Assembly: GCF_013141725.1 (NCBI RefSeq) | Contig: NZ_WHNZ01000062.1 | Location: forward strand, 1 to 58,001 | Reading direction: 5' to 3' | From: Paenibacillus planticolens | GTDB lineage: Bacteria; Bacillota; Bacilli; Paenibacillales; NBRC-103111 | DNA length: 58,001 nucleotides | Shown: positions 35,278 through 44,413 of the stretch, piece by piece | Position numbering within the stretch: position 1 is the first letter of the stretch | Layout of the letters: every line of letters begins with the position of its first letter | Made by a program: the position numbers and the translations under genes | The notes under the pieces: generated by a model | The model's database searches: none | Told to the model about the DNA's origin: nothing | What the model saw: the letters and a program-made list of their open reading frames with translations, nothing else

Positions 35278-36222
35278 TCATTTGTGTAAGGCACGCTTTA
35301 AAGCCGTATTATATCCTTGTACAATTCTCTGGCTGATTTCAGCAGCAGGAAAGTATTCTTCGAATCCGTGAAAACATCCGGGATATAAATGAAACTCTGT
35401 TGGCACACCCGCCTGCGTTAACCTTAATACATAATCGATTGTTTCATCACGAAATGGATCTAAGTCACCAACACATGTGTATGTCGGTGGAAGTCCTGAC
35501 AAATCGGTTGCACGTGCTGGAGCAGCATATTGGGATACTTCACCTATTTCCCCTAAATACATTTTCCACCCAAATTGGTTTTTTTCATTATTCCATACTC
35601 TTCTATCTGTTATTTCATTACTGGACTTAGTAATGTTCCGATCATCAATCATTGGGTAGAGAGGCATTTGGAATACTATTGAAGGTCCCTTTCGATCTCT
35701 GGCCAAAAGGGAGAGGGCAGCCGTTAAACCGCCTCCGGCACTTGGACCAACTACTGCGATTCTAGATGAGTCAACTCCCAGTTCTTCAGCATTTTCAGAG
35801 AACCATTTGAGTGCAGCATAGCAATCTTCGAGTGGGGCCGGAAAAGGATGTTCTGGCGCAAGTCGATAATCCACTGAAACGATGACGCAATTGAGTTCGG
35901 ATACTAGTTGCTGCAAAGCAGGGTCCATCATATCAGCAGATCCAAGGATAAAGCCACCACCATGAATATATAGAACACCTGGAAGGGTTTCATTCTTCAC
36001 TCTTGGTTCATACATTTTGATCCGAACAGCTGGATTCCCTTCTGCTCCTGGAACATGTTTCTCTGATGTTAAAACTGCATCATTAACGGGCAGCGATGCA
36101 GCTATACCAGCAAACATCTCGTTCATCTCGTTCCTTTTGGCACCTAAATTCTCTTGGGTATAAATGACTTCTGGTATAAAAGAAAACATTTCTTTCATTT
36201 CCGGGTTTATTTTATTTTCCAT
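35278..36222 (-). CDS. Alpha/beta-hydrolase, HSL-family esterase
   Basis: 314 residues. The oxyanion motif YIHGGGFILGS and nucleophile elbow VGPSAGGGL place it in the hormone-sensitive lipase family (family IV). The likely acid is Asp in DLDPFRDE and the likely base His in CFHGFE. There is no signal peptide, so it should be cytoplasmic, cleaving short acyl esters. It lies 24 bp after the SDR gene in the same operon, which suggests a role in detoxifying or degrading small carbonyl or ester compounds. Confidence 0.92.
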   Translation of the reverse strand: MENKINPEMKEMFSFIPEVIYTQENLGAKRNEMNEMFAGIAASLPVNDAVLTSEKHVPGAEGNPAVRIKMYEPRVKNETLPGVLYIHGGGFILGSADMMDPALQQLVSELNCVIVSVDYRLAPEHPFPAPLEDCYAALKWFSENAEELGVDSSRIAVVGPSAGGGLTAALSLLARDRKGPSIVFQMPLYPMIDDRNITKSSNEITDRRVWNNEKNQFGWKMYLGEIGEVSQYAAPARATDLSGLPPTYTCVGDLDPFRDETIDYVLRLTQAGVPTEFHLYPGCFHGFEEYFPAAEISQRIVQGYNTALKRALHK

Positions 36223-36246
36223 AATCCAACCATCCTTCGTTTATAG

Positions 36247-37095
36247 TTACTTTCCTTGACTATTTCTCCATGCTGTTTGCCCCAACAGTTCCCGCAAGGT
36301 AGTCATGTACGTTTCTTCCGACGTGGTCCATCTCAGTCTGGCAGTTTCTTGCGCATCCGGACCTGCAAGAAAACGTAGTTGGTCAGACTCATCGTTAACA
36401 GCCGCGTAAATATGACCGGCAACTTGGTTCTCATCTGACTGACCAAATGGAAAGTTCATCATGCATTGCATCATGTGATCAAAATAAGACTTGTACGATT
36501 CTGGAACAGACGCATCTTGGGATGTGGACATGGTGTTCGACCCGAAGCTCGTCGAAAGCATGGCACCTGGCTCCACCAGTTTGAGTGAGATATTTTGCGA
36601 TTCAAGCTCGTAGGCTAGCGATTCCGACAATCCTTCAACTGCATGCTTTGACGCGGTATAGACCGAAAATAGCGGGACTGATGTAAAGCCTATGTTCGAA
36701 GTGACATTTATAATAGTTCCGCCACCTTGCCCGCGGAAATAAGGCGTAATCGCTTGAATGACGTTCATCGTACCGAAGACATTGGTCTCAAAAACCCCGC
36801 GGATAGCATCCATTGGTGTTGATTCAAACACCGAGATGATACTGACTCCAGCGTTGTTCACAACCGCGTCTATCTGGCCAAACCTGGCGATTCCTGCCGC
36901 AATCGCGGCCTCGATGCTGGCAGGATTAGTAATATCGAGCGCCGTTACAAAAATCCGTTCGGGATATTCCGTTGCCAAGCTCTGGTCCGGTTTGCGCATC
37001 GTCGCAACCACGTTCCATCCCTCATAAGCAAACTTCCTTGCTGTCGTATTTCCTAATCCCGTCGAACACCCCGTGATCAATACCGTTTTTGTCAT
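36247..37095 (-). CDS. Short-chain dehydrogenase/reductase
   Basis: 282 residues after GAAGGAGATAG. The cofactor motif is TGCSTGLG, the NNAG motif reads VVNNAGVS, and the active-site pair is YTASK with an upstream Ser in TSNIG. This is a classical SDR using NAD(P)H on a carbonyl or alcohol. It is the first gene of a three-gene unit and is transcribed divergently from a MerR-type regulator, whose likely operator overlaps the SDR promoter. Confidence 0.93.
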   Translation of the reverse strand: MTKTVLITGCSTGLGNTTARKFAYEGWNVVATMRKPDQSLATEYPERIFVTALDITNPASIEAAIAAGIARFGQIDAVVNNAGVSIISVFESTPMDAIRGVFETNVFGTMNVIQAITPYFRGQGGGTIINVTSNIGFTSVPLFSVYTASKHAVEGLSESLAYELESQNISLKLVEPGAMLSTSFGSNTMSTSQDASVPESYKSYFDHMMQCMMNFPFGQSDENQVAGHIYAAVNDESDQLRFLAGPDAQETARLRWTTSEETYMTTLRELLGQTAWRNSQGK

Positions 37096-37136
37096 ATAAC
37101 TATCTCCTTCGAATCATTTTTTGTTGTTTCTTTCTT

Positions 37137-37167
37137 AGCTTACCGGGTTGGAGTGCCTCTAAGTCAA
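37137..37167 (-). promoter_or_regulatory. MerR-type promoter with 19-bp spacer before the SDR operon
   Basis: On the minus strand TTGACT (37162-37167) and TAAGCT (37137-37142) are 19 bp apart, the long spacing usual for MerR-activated promoters. Within the spacer is the inverted repeat TAGAGGCACTCCA, the normal operator position. Confidence 0.65.
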
Positions 37168-37204
37168 TTCCATATCTCTACTCCTTATTGGTAAAGGATT
37201 GTAT

Positions 37205-37234
37205 TTGACTCGATGTAAGTTCTGATAATAAAAT
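37205..37234 (+). promoter_or_regulatory. Promoter of the MerR-family gene
   Basis: TTGACT (37205-37210) and TAAAAT (37229-37234) are 18 bp apart, about 45 bp before the start codon. Confidence 0.5.
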
Positions 37235-37278
37235 AAGCTTGAGTAACTCTAACCAAAACAGGCGGTGATTGATATCTT

Positions 37279-37656
37279 ATGGGTTATTCTATGAAGGAAA
37301 TTTCAGAAAAAATGGGCATTTCTCCATATACACTTCGTTTCTATGAGAAAGAAGGCGTGTTGCCTATTGTTGACCGAGATGCGAATGGGGTACGCATGTT
37401 TAGTGAACACTACATCGACTGTATTGAGACGGTACAAGCCCTGCGCTCAACAGGTTTACCACTAGCAGAAATAAAACAATATGTGGAGCTTTATAAGAGC
37501 GGGGATCGTACATTGCAAGAAAGGAAAAAGCTGCTGGTACACCAAAAAAGCAAAGTTGAGGAACAGATAGCACTTTTATTTAAAACCATGGAAAAGATCA
37601 ATTACAAGTTGGCGTTAATCGATGTCCAAGATAATAAATTTGAAAAACTGCCGTAA
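37279..37656 (+). CDS. MerR-family transcriptional regulator
   Basis: 125 residues. A winged helix-turn-helix at the start (MKEISEKMGISPYTLRFYEKEGVLP) is followed by a dimerising coiled coil (about 75-120, EERKKLLVHQKSKVEEQ-type). Length and the VELYKSGD stretch fit the aldehyde-responsive AdhR/TipAN-like subgroup, which lacks the metal-binding Cys loop of MerR itself. It should twist the 19-bp-spacer promoter of the divergent SDR operon into activity when its signal is present. The effector is unknown; reactive aldehydes are a reasonable guess. The ribosome binding site is weak, so a start four codons later is possible. Confidence 0.9.
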   Translation: MGYSMKEISEKMGISPYTLRFYEKEGVLPIVDRDANGVRMFSEHYIDCIETVQALRSTGLPLAEIKQYVELYKSGDRTLQERKKLLVHQKSKVEEQIALLFKTMEKINYKLALIDVQDNKFEKLP

Positions 37657-37690
37657 TCCTTAAAATCTAATAGATTAACGTTTGCAAAAA

Positions 37691-37730
37691 CAAAAAAGCT
37701 AGATAAATCAACGAACTGATTCATCTAGCT
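37691..37730 (-). terminator. Terminator after the ABC exporter operon
   Basis: On the minus strand AGCTAGATGAATCA pairs with TGATTTATCTAGCT, followed by TTTTTTGTTTTTG. It may also stop the MerR transcript from the other side. Confidence 0.8.
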
Positions 37731-37826
37731 CCATTATTAAGTTTCAAACATGTACCGCTATTTGCCTCATTTGTCGACCAGATCAGTCTCAACTATGACC
37801 ATTACTCACTGTTCTGCTCTAGTCGT

Positions 37827-39113
37827 TTAAACTTTATACGCCCGCATCGCCTTGCGCAGCTCCCGCCATGATGGCCGTTTGCCATACATAAGCACGCCTG
37901 TGCGGTAGATTTTCGCTGCAACCCAAGACATTGCGCCAATAGAAGCCAATTGAATGGTGATCGACAACCATATTTCCCATATCGCCGGAGAACTCATACC
38001 GATGCGCAGGAACATGATGAGCGGTGAAAAGAAAGGGATGAACGACATGGTGACGACGAATCCGGCAGTCGGGTTGTTCAAACCGAAGATCGCGATCATA
38101 AAAGCGGCTACGATCAGCATCGTCACAGGCATAATAGCCTGCCCTACTTCCTCCGTTCTGCTCACTAGCGAGCCTACGGCCGCAAAAACGGTAGCGTATA
38201 TGAAGAAGCCTAAGAGATAGAAAATCAAAAAATAAACGATGAGGGAAACCTGAAGGTCCTCCCATTTGAGATTTAGCTGCGAGACAAGCTTACTGCTGCT
38301 CGATAAACTTAAATTAACGGCACCGACAGCAATGGTGAGTGCGATCTGTGTCAGCGCCAGCAAACAAATGCCAACGATTTTGCCGAACATCTGCTTAAGC
38401 GGCGAAATGCTTGTGATGAGCAGCTCCATCACGCGAGAGCTCTTCTCGGCGGTTATTTCCATAGCTACCATATTGCCGAAGCCAATAACGCCCATATACA
38501 GCATAAACAGCATGACATATACGAGCGCATAGGACATCACCATTTGTGATTCGGTTTTACCCGCAGTTCCTTCATTGTTCATCAAAATTTGAACCGTTTC
38601 TAAGGATACGGGAGCTTGCATGTTGGCCTTTTGCTCGGGCGCGATTCCGGCTCCTTGCAGCGCTACATCGGTTTTGACCAGCTGCAGGGCGGTCTGAAGC
38701 TTGTTTTTGAGCGAAAACTCCATTGTTCCTTCGGATTTGTAGACCGCTTTGGGGAATCCGGCAACGTTATTATCCGTGAACTCCAGGTAGCCCTTAATTT
38801 TCTTCTCCGCAATTAGCTGCTTCGCAAGCGTCTCATTCGCAGCGGCGCTTCCTGCGTCTTGTAAAGGAATGATCGAAATATCCGGGTTCTGCTGAGTATT
38901 ATAAAAGGTGGCCAGCTTGCCGGCTACTTCCGCTTGCTTCCCAGCGAACACACCAATTTTCGTCGCTTCATGCGAGGATACTTTATCTATAATGGTTGGC
39001 AGATGTATAAGAACGGATAAGAGTACAATCAAAATCAGACTCATTACGCGAAATGATTTGGAACGAAAGCGGCTCAAATAGGTAAACTTGATAACGGTCA
39101 GCGTACTATTCAT
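37827..39113 (-). CDS. ABC-2 type exporter permease, NatB-like
   Basis: 428 residues. A first membrane helix (about 20-42) is followed by a large extracellular domain and then five or six membrane segments in the C-terminal half, as in NatB/ABC-2 permeases. GNMVAMEITAEKSSRVMELLITSISP is the conserved cytoplasmic loop that contacts the ATPase. It pairs with the ATPase encoded directly upstream (8-bp overlap). NatAB exports sodium in Bacillus; the substrate here is not shown. Confidence 0.9.
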   Translation of the reverse strand: MNSTLTVIKFTYLSRFRSKSFRVMSLILIVLLSVLIHLPTIIDKVSSHEATKIGVFAGKQAEVAGKLATFYNTQQNPDISIIPLQDAGSAAANETLAKQLIAEKKIKGYLEFTDNNVAGFPKAVYKSEGTMEFSLKNKLQTALQLVKTDVALQGAGIAPEQKANMQAPVSLETVQILMNNEGTAGKTESQMVMSYALVYVMLFMLYMGVIGFGNMVAMEITAEKSSRVMELLITSISPLKQMFGKIVGICLLALTQIALTIAVGAVNLSLSSSSKLVSQLNLKWEDLQVSLIVYFLIFYLLGFFIYATVFAAVGSLVSRTEEVGQAIMPVTMLIVAAFMIAIFGLNNPTAGFVVTMSFIPFFSPLIMFLRIGMSSPAIWEIWLSITIQLASIGAMSWVAAKIYRTGVLMYGKRPSWRELRKAMRAYKV

Positions 39114-40011
39114 GTGTCTTCCCCACCTTTTGAATAAAGATTTCGTTCAGCGTGGGTTCCATGATTTGAAACCGCTGTATATTGGACTGCTCCATCGCAT
39201 GTTTCAAAATAAGCTGCGCATCTGCCGAAGAGTCTATGCGAATTTGATAGCCGTTTCGCAGTTCCTCTACTGAAGTGACGCCTGGGAGTCGCTCCAAGCC
39301 CTCAATACGCTGCTCGGTTTGCAGCGTGATTCTCTCTTTTGGAAACTCCGATTTTATCTGCTTCAGGCTCCCTTGTAAAATCGTATTCGAGCGATGCAGA
39401 ATGCAAATATTCTCGCAGAGCTCCTCGACATGATCCATGCGATGGCTTGAAAATAAAATCGTTTTTCCCTCGTCGCGCAAGCTTTTCACCGTCGTTTTCA
39501 GAAGCTCCGCATTTACCGGATCAAGCCCGCTGAAAGCCTCATCGAGAATTAAAATTTCAGGATTATGTATAACGGCAGCGATAAATTGGATCTTCTGCTG
39601 ATTCCCCTTGGACAGCTCCTCAACTTTCTTATTGTAGTACTCCGGCACTTCGAATCGATCCAGCCAAGATTTAAGAGCTGCATCCGCCTGCTTGCGGCTT
39701 AGGCCGCGCAGTTCTGCTAAATATATGATTTGTTCGCTCACTTTAATTTTGGGATATAAGCCGCGCTCTTCCGGCAAGTAGCCCATAAGCCTCTTCAGTT
39801 CCTCACGATACCCTTGCCCTTTCCACAAAATGTTCCCTTCATCGGGATAAATGAGGCCTAGCACCATTCGCATCGTGGTCGTTTTCCCTGCCCCATTGGC
39901 ACCTAGCAGACCATAAATCTCCCCCTGTTGTACACGAAAATGAATAGCGTTCACAGCTGTCTTCTCACCGTACTGCTTCGTAACGTTTTCTACCGAAAGC
40001 GGGTATGTCAT
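39106..40011 (-). CDS. ABC transporter ATP-binding protein, NatA-like
   Basis: 301 residues. Walker A GANGAGKTT, Q-loop near MGYLPEERGLYP, signature LSKGNQQK, Walker B ILILDEAFSGLDP and switch His in SSHRMDH are all intact. The YLPEERGLYPKI stretch is typical of the NatA/EcsA-type branch. It drives the ABC-2 permease encoded downstream, with overlapping ends showing coupled translation. Confidence 0.93.
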   Translation of the reverse strand: MTYPLSVENVTKQYGEKTAVNAIHFRVQQGEIYGLLGANGAGKTTTMRMVLGLIYPDEGNILWKGQGYREELKRLMGYLPEERGLYPKIKVSEQIIYLAELRGLSRKQADAALKSWLDRFEVPEYYNKKVEELSKGNQQKIQFIAAVIHNPEILILDEAFSGLDPVNAELLKTTVKSLRDEGKTILFSSHRMDHVEELCENICILHRSNTILQGSLKQIKSEFPKERITLQTEQRIEGLERLPGVTSVEELRNGYQIRIDSSADAQLILKHAMEQSNIQRFQIMEPTLNEIFIQKVGKTHE

Positions 40012-40102
40012 GTCCTGAACCTGCCTTTCTTACAAAAGTTGCTTGCTTATCTTGCTTATAAGACCATCTTACATCATGTTGGAAAACAAAGGAAATTTAA
40101 AA

Positions 40103-40154
40103 AACCAAAAAAGCTGCTCAGCCACTGACAAAATGCCAGAAAGCAGAACAGCTT
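40103..40154 (-). terminator. Terminator after the DUF420 gene
   Basis: On the minus strand AAGCTGTTC pairs with GAGCAGCTT (one G-T pair), followed by TTTTGGTTTTTT. Confidence 0.7.
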
Positions 40155-40177
40155 CGAAAGAAAAGACGTCACTCTTT

Positions 40178-40633
40178 TTATAGACCAAAAATAGCATCAA
40201 TAACAGGCTTCGTCGTTCCGCCCGGGTACATCAAGTAGAGCAGTACATAAACCAATACACCGGTTGGTGCGGTAAGGAGCCATATAATTGCCGCTACTCG
40301 ACCAATTTTCTTATGCTTAAGAAATTTGTTTTTGTAGGCCAGCCAAAGTGTCACTAATCCGAGGACACCGCCAACCGTTGCCAAAGCAATATGGAAAAAT
40401 AGGAATAAATGATAGGGCAGCTTCAAACTTTCAGGTCCGCCGAATGCCGTGTTGCCTTCAAACAGCGTGCGTGACATATAAATGATGAAGAACGCCAATG
40501 CGAAAATGGCTCCAAGAACCATCAGTTTTTGATGGGTTTCCCGGTTCCCTTTTACAATATGATACCAGCCGAAGCCGACAAAAATGGCGCTGATTACGAT
40601 AAACATCGTGGAAATCGTTGGTAAAATGTGCAT
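40178..40633 (-). CDS. DUF420 membrane protein, CtaM/YozB-like oxidase maturation factor
   Basis: 151 residues with four predicted membrane segments and conserved histidines (GWYHIVKGNRETHQ, LPYHLFLFFHIALA, KHKKIGR). This is the DUF420 family, which includes B. subtilis YozB and, as I recall, the staphylococcal CtaM needed for aa3 oxidase function. It lies 18 bp after ctaG and so belongs to the oxidase-assembly unit. The role in haem or copper delivery is known only by family. Confidence 0.85.
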   Translation of the reverse strand: MHILPTISTMFIVISAIFVGFGWYHIVKGNRETHQKLMVLGAIFALAFFIIYMSRTLFEGNTAFGGPESLKLPYHLFLFFHIALATVGGVLGLVTLWLAYKNKFLKHKKIGRVAAIIWLLTAPTGVLVYVLLYLMYPGGTTKPVIDAIFGL

Positions 40634-40651
40634 CTCCCTTAATCCTTTCTC

Positions 40652-41503
40652 CTAAGCGTGATTCCAATTCCCGCCATGATTGTTGGGGATCTCTTGTGTT
40701 TCCAAAAGCTCCACATCGTCTTCTTCCCTGCGCTCTCTGCGATACCACCGGAAGAAAATATACGCGAGCGTTGCTCCATAAACAACTTCCTGGATAATCT
40801 TCATAAGAACACCACCCAGTTGTTGATCATCAAGAGTAGATAAATGGTTGAAAGGCACAGTGACATTCGCGTACATGTCATAAATGACCGTATCTGCGAA
40901 AATAATAAGCGCACAAGCTGGTGTCAGCAGTATCCCGTTACCAAAGATGTAAGCCATCTTCTTCAAATCATTCAAGCGGTTCAATTCAGGCAGTGGACAA
41001 AAGACTGGGAACCACATCATAAAAGCTGTAAACAGCAGCACCGTATGATAACCGAAGAGTGACAAATCATTCTTCATTAAGTAATCCATAATCAAAGGCA
41101 TATGATAGATAGAGAAGAGCATGTTAAACAGGAACAGGGCAATCAACGGTCGGGTAAAAAATGTGAGTATGACGCGGAACACGATATTTTTCATGAACGA
41201 GCGCATGATCCACTCCGGTGTTCCAACCCATATGCAAATCGGTACGATTAAATACAAGATGGTTTGCTGCAGCATATGCATACTGAACAAGTAGTGATGG
41301 CCGATATAATTGATCGGACTTCCTTGGCCAATATAGAATAAGGCAAGACCAATGAAGAAAGAGGCCTGCTTCGAAACCGAAACTGGTTCTGCGGTTCTCC
41401 CATTCCCCATAGCGACAAAGCGACGATATACATATCCGACAACGACGATCACCAACAGTAATACCGGACTCCAAAGTTCGAAAAATCCACCAATTTGGCT
41501 CAT
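40652..41503 (-). CDS. ctaG: Cytochrome c oxidase assembly factor CtaG
   Basis: 283 residues with about seven membrane segments. Caa3_CtaG features include YIGQGSPINYIGHHYLFSMH, WVGTPEW and MWFPVFCPLP. The Bacillus-type protein helps assemble the copper centre of caa3 oxidase; it is unrelated to proteobacterial Cox11-type CtaG. It is separated from ctaF by a strong terminator, so it may be expressed mostly by read-through or from its own weak promoter, together with the DUF420 gene. Confidence 0.92.
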   Translation of the reverse strand: MSQIGGFFELWSPVLLLVIVVVGYVYRRFVAMGNGRTAEPVSVSKQASFFIGLALFYIGQGSPINYIGHHYLFSMHMLQQTILYLIVPICIWVGTPEWIMRSFMKNIVFRVILTFFTRPLIALFLFNMLFSIYHMPLIMDYLMKNDLSLFGYHTVLLFTAFMMWFPVFCPLPELNRLNDLKKMAYIFGNGILLTPACALIIFADTVIYDMYANVTVPFNHLSTLDDQQLGGVLMKIIQEVVYGATLAYIFFRWYRRERREEDDVELLETQEIPNNHGGNWNHA

Positions 41504-41532
41504 AGCTGATCTCTTTCTCCTTTCAACTCATG

Positions 41533-41575
41533 GTAAAAAAAGAGGAGGCACTTTGCCTAGACAAAGTTGCCTCTT
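41533..41575 (-). terminator. Intrinsic terminator between ctaF and ctaG
   Basis: On the minus strand GAGGCAACTTTG pairs with CAAAGTGCCTC across a short loop, followed by CTCTTTTTTT. Confidence 0.85.
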
Positions 41576-41584
41576 CCTAGTGGC

Positions 41585-41902
41585 TTACCACCAAACCCAA
41601 TATACGGCCATAATCACGCAAGTCAGAGCTACGAAAGCTCCTCCCCCTAGAAAGATCAACGGGAATAAGTGGCCTCTTTCTTTGGCGTGCATCCAGAAGA
41701 ACAACTGGATAGTCGCTTGCACAAGACCCAAAGTGACGATGAAGATCAAAATAAACGAACGATCCAGGTCTCCGTAGAGAACGACTGCGAATGCAAGCAT
41801 TGTCAGCAAGATCGAAATAATGTAAGACAAATAGTGGTTCAATGGAGATTCATGCTTTACTCGTTTGCTAGGTGCGTGTGTATCATGAGAATTGCTGCTC
41901 AT
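41585..41902 (-). CDS. ctaF: Cytochrome c oxidase subunit IV
   Basis: 105 residues with three membrane segments. The QLFFWMHAKERGH stretch is characteristic of prokaryotic oxidase subunit IV. It is the last gene before the terminator in the ctaC-D-E-F unit and follows ctaE by 1 bp. Confidence 0.93.
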   Translation of the reverse strand: MSSNSHDTHAPSKRVKHESPLNHYLSYIISILLTMLAFAVVLYGDLDRSFILIFIVTLGLVQATIQLFFWMHAKERGHLFPLIFLGGGAFVALTCVIMAVYWVWW

Positions 41903-41903
41903 C

Positions 41904-42518
41904 TTAATGACCCACCTTCCCCATCAGATAAACGACTGTGAAGATAAATACCCAGACTAAGTCAATAAAGTGCCAGTACAACGCTGCTACGTAAAACTTA
42001 GGTGCTGTAACAACGGTAAGACCTTTTTTGAGTCCTTGTAGAATCAACAGGGTAATCCAGCAAATACCGAATGCAACGTGCGCTCCGTGGAAACCAACCA
42101 ACGTATAGAAGGAAGTTGAGAAAGCACTTGTCGTGAATTTATGTCCTTCGTGAACATACTCAACGAACTCATAAATCTCAAGACCCAAGAACGAAAGACC
42201 AAACAATACCGTGATCAGAAGCCAGAATAACAATTGGCCCAGCTTCTGTTTGTGCATGGCGATGATCGCGAACACACTTGTCAAACTACTTGTTAAGAGG
42301 ATAAAAGTTGACCAACCCACTGTAGTGAGCTTGAAGATTTCTTCAGCTGTCGGACCGTCCGGAACAGAGTTCCGAAGTGCGATGTAAGTTGCGAATAAGC
42401 AACCGAACAAGACAACCTCGGCACCAAGAAATAACCAGAATCCGAGTACCTTATTTTTCCCTTCGAGGGTAGCCGTTTCCGGATTAGCAGGCAGTGCGCC
42501 CGTATGATGAGTACTCAT
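41904..42518 (-). CDS. ctaE: Cytochrome c oxidase subunit III
   Basis: 204 residues with five membrane segments, the short bacterial form. FWLFLGAEVVLFGCLFATY, FHGAHVAFGI and YWHFIDLVWVFIF carry the conserved residues of the subunit III family. The start overlaps the ctaD stop by 4 bp. Confidence 0.96.
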   Translation of the reverse strand: MSTHHTGALPANPETATLEGKNKVLGFWLFLGAEVVLFGCLFATYIALRNSVPDGPTAEEIFKLTTVGWSTFILLTSSLTSVFAIIAMHKQKLGQLLFWLLITVLFGLSFLGLEIYEFVEYVHEGHKFTTSAFSTSFYTLVGFHGAHVAFGICWITLLILQGLKKGLTVVTAPKFYVAALYWHFIDLVWVFIFTVVYLMGKVGH

Positions 42519-44386
42519 GCCTTTACCCCCTTGTCATCTTCAAGTTCTTCCGGTTCAATATGCCAACCGTGGTCGTCGTATACCGAACGCAAGAACATAG
42601 CTATTAATGTAACTGCAAGACCAGCGCCTGCCACGTAAAAGTTTTTGTACATAAAACCAAAACCGGCTATGAACAATCCAACAGACATTACTAGAGGCAA
42701 TATGGATGCTGAAGGCATATGAATCGAACCAACCGGTTCTGCCGGAGTCATTTGTTTATTGCCAGCCATTTTTTCTTTCCAAAGTGCATCATATCCGCGA
42801 ACAAGCGGAGTTTGTTTGAAGTTATACTCAGGTGCAGGTGAAGGAATCGACCATTCCAATGTACGGCCATCCCATGGATCTGCTAGAGCCGTAGCCGGTT
42901 TTCTTGATGTTGCGATAATGTTGATAAGGAAAACGATTGTACCGATCCCCATGAAGAAGGCACCAACGGTCGAAACTAAGTTACCTACTTCTAAATCATG
43001 CCCAGGTTGGTACGTAAATACCCGGCGCGGCATCCCCATAAGACCCAAGAAATGCTGCGGGAAGAATGTTAAATGGAAACCGATGAAGAACAACCAGAAA
43101 TGTAACTTACCCAGTCCTTCGCTCAACGCGCGGCCAAACATTTTCGGCCACCAGTAGTACAGACCTGCGAATAAGCCAAGAATCAGACCACCAACGATGA
43201 CATAGTGAAAGTGAGCAACTACGAAATACGTATCGTGGTATTGGAAGTCTGCAGCCGGAATCGCGAGCATAACCCCTGTTGTTCCACCCATTACGAAAGT
43301 TGGGATGAAAGCCGTTGCGAATATGTTTGCTGTTGTGAAACGGATTTGCCCGCCCCAAAGGGTGAACAACCAGTTAAAGATTTTAACGCCTGTAGGAACG
43401 GCAATCGCCATCGTTGCAATCGAGAAGATCGAGTTAGCAACCGGGCCCAAGCCTGCTGTAAACATATGGTGAACCCAAACCATGAAGCCCAAGAAACCGA
43501 TTAACACAGTTGCGAAGACCATGGAGCTGTATCCGAAAAGACGTTTTCTGGAGAACGTTGAAACGATCTCAGAAATGATACCGAATGCAGGAAGAATCAG
43601 AATGTAAACTTCGGGGTGCCCGAAAATCCAGAAAAGATGTTCCCATAATACGTTGTTACCGCCTCTGGCTGCATCGAAGAATGCTCCGCCAAAGACACGG
43701 TCAAACATAAGTTCAACTAGCCCAACCGTAATTGCAGGGAATGCAAGAACGATCAAACCGGAAGTAATGAAAGCTGCCCATGTGAACATTGGCATACGCA
43801 TATACGTAAGACCAGGTGCACGCATGTTGATGATCGTAACGAGGAAGTTAATCCCCCCGATAAGTGTACCGATACCTGCAATTTGCAAACCTAGTACATA
43901 GAAGTCTGTACCTTGCAAGTTATTTTGGAGCGTCTGCCCCCAACTGCTGTCTGTAATCGTGGACAATGGTGCATACCCGGTCCAACCGGCATTCGGTGCG
44001 CCGCCCAAGAACCAACTTGTATTCATTAATATGCCGCCCGAGAAGAACAGCCAGAATCCAAGTGAGTTAACGAATGGGAACGCAACGTCCCTGGCACCAA
44101 TTTGCAGAGGAACGATGGCATTCATGAAAGCGAAGATAATCGGCATCGCCGCAAAGAAAATCATCGTTGTTCCGTGCATTGTTGTTAATTGGTTAAATGA
44201 ATCGCCGATGAAAATGTGTTGATCGGGATAAGCGAGCTGAATCCGGATCAGCATGGCTTCAAGTCCTCCTACGAGGAAGAAGAACCCGCCCGCAAGTAAG
44301 TACAGGATACCGATTTTCTTATGATCGACTGTTGTAAGCCAATCCATAAGTCCGGTATGTTTTTTTACTGGATGAGAGTGAGCCAA
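42515..44386 (-). CDS. ctaD: Cytochrome c oxidase subunit I
   Basis: 623 residues with at least twelve membrane segments. The copper-B/tyrosine region WIFGHPEVYI, the HH pair in WVHHMFT and the haem ligands in VAHFHYVIVGG are intact, as is the start TVDHKKIGILYLL. It is the catalytic subunit that reduces oxygen and pumps protons. A C-terminal extension after residue 560 with two more helices matches the Bacillus caa3 type. Confidence 0.97.
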   Translation of the reverse strand: MAHSHPVKKHTGLMDWLTTVDHKKIGILYLLAGGFFFLVGGLEAMLIRIQLAYPDQHIFIGDSFNQLTTMHGTTMIFFAAMPIIFAFMNAIVPLQIGARDVAFPFVNSLGFWLFFSGGILMNTSWFLGGAPNAGWTGYAPLSTITDSSWGQTLQNNLQGTDFYVLGLQIAGIGTLIGGINFLVTIINMRAPGLTYMRMPMFTWAAFITSGLIVLAFPAITVGLVELMFDRVFGGAFFDAARGGNNVLWEHLFWIFGHPEVYILILPAFGIISEIVSTFSRKRLFGYSSMVFATVLIGFLGFMVWVHHMFTAGLGPVANSIFSIATMAIAVPTGVKIFNWLFTLWGGQIRFTTANIFATAFIPTFVMGGTTGVMLAIPAADFQYHDTYFVVAHFHYVIVGGLILGLFAGLYYWWPKMFGRALSEGLGKLHFWLFFIGFHLTFFPQHFLGLMGMPRRVFTYQPGHDLEVGNLVSTVGAFFMGIGTIVFLINIIATSRKPATALADPWDGRTLEWSIPSPAPEYNFKQTPLVRGYDALWKEKMAGNKQMTPAEPVGSIHMPSASILPLVMSVGLFIAGFGFMYKNFYVAGAGLAVTLIAMFLRSVYDDHGWHIEPEELEDDKGVKA

Positions 44387-44413
44387 CGTATTAACCTCCT
44401 TTACCTGAGAAGT

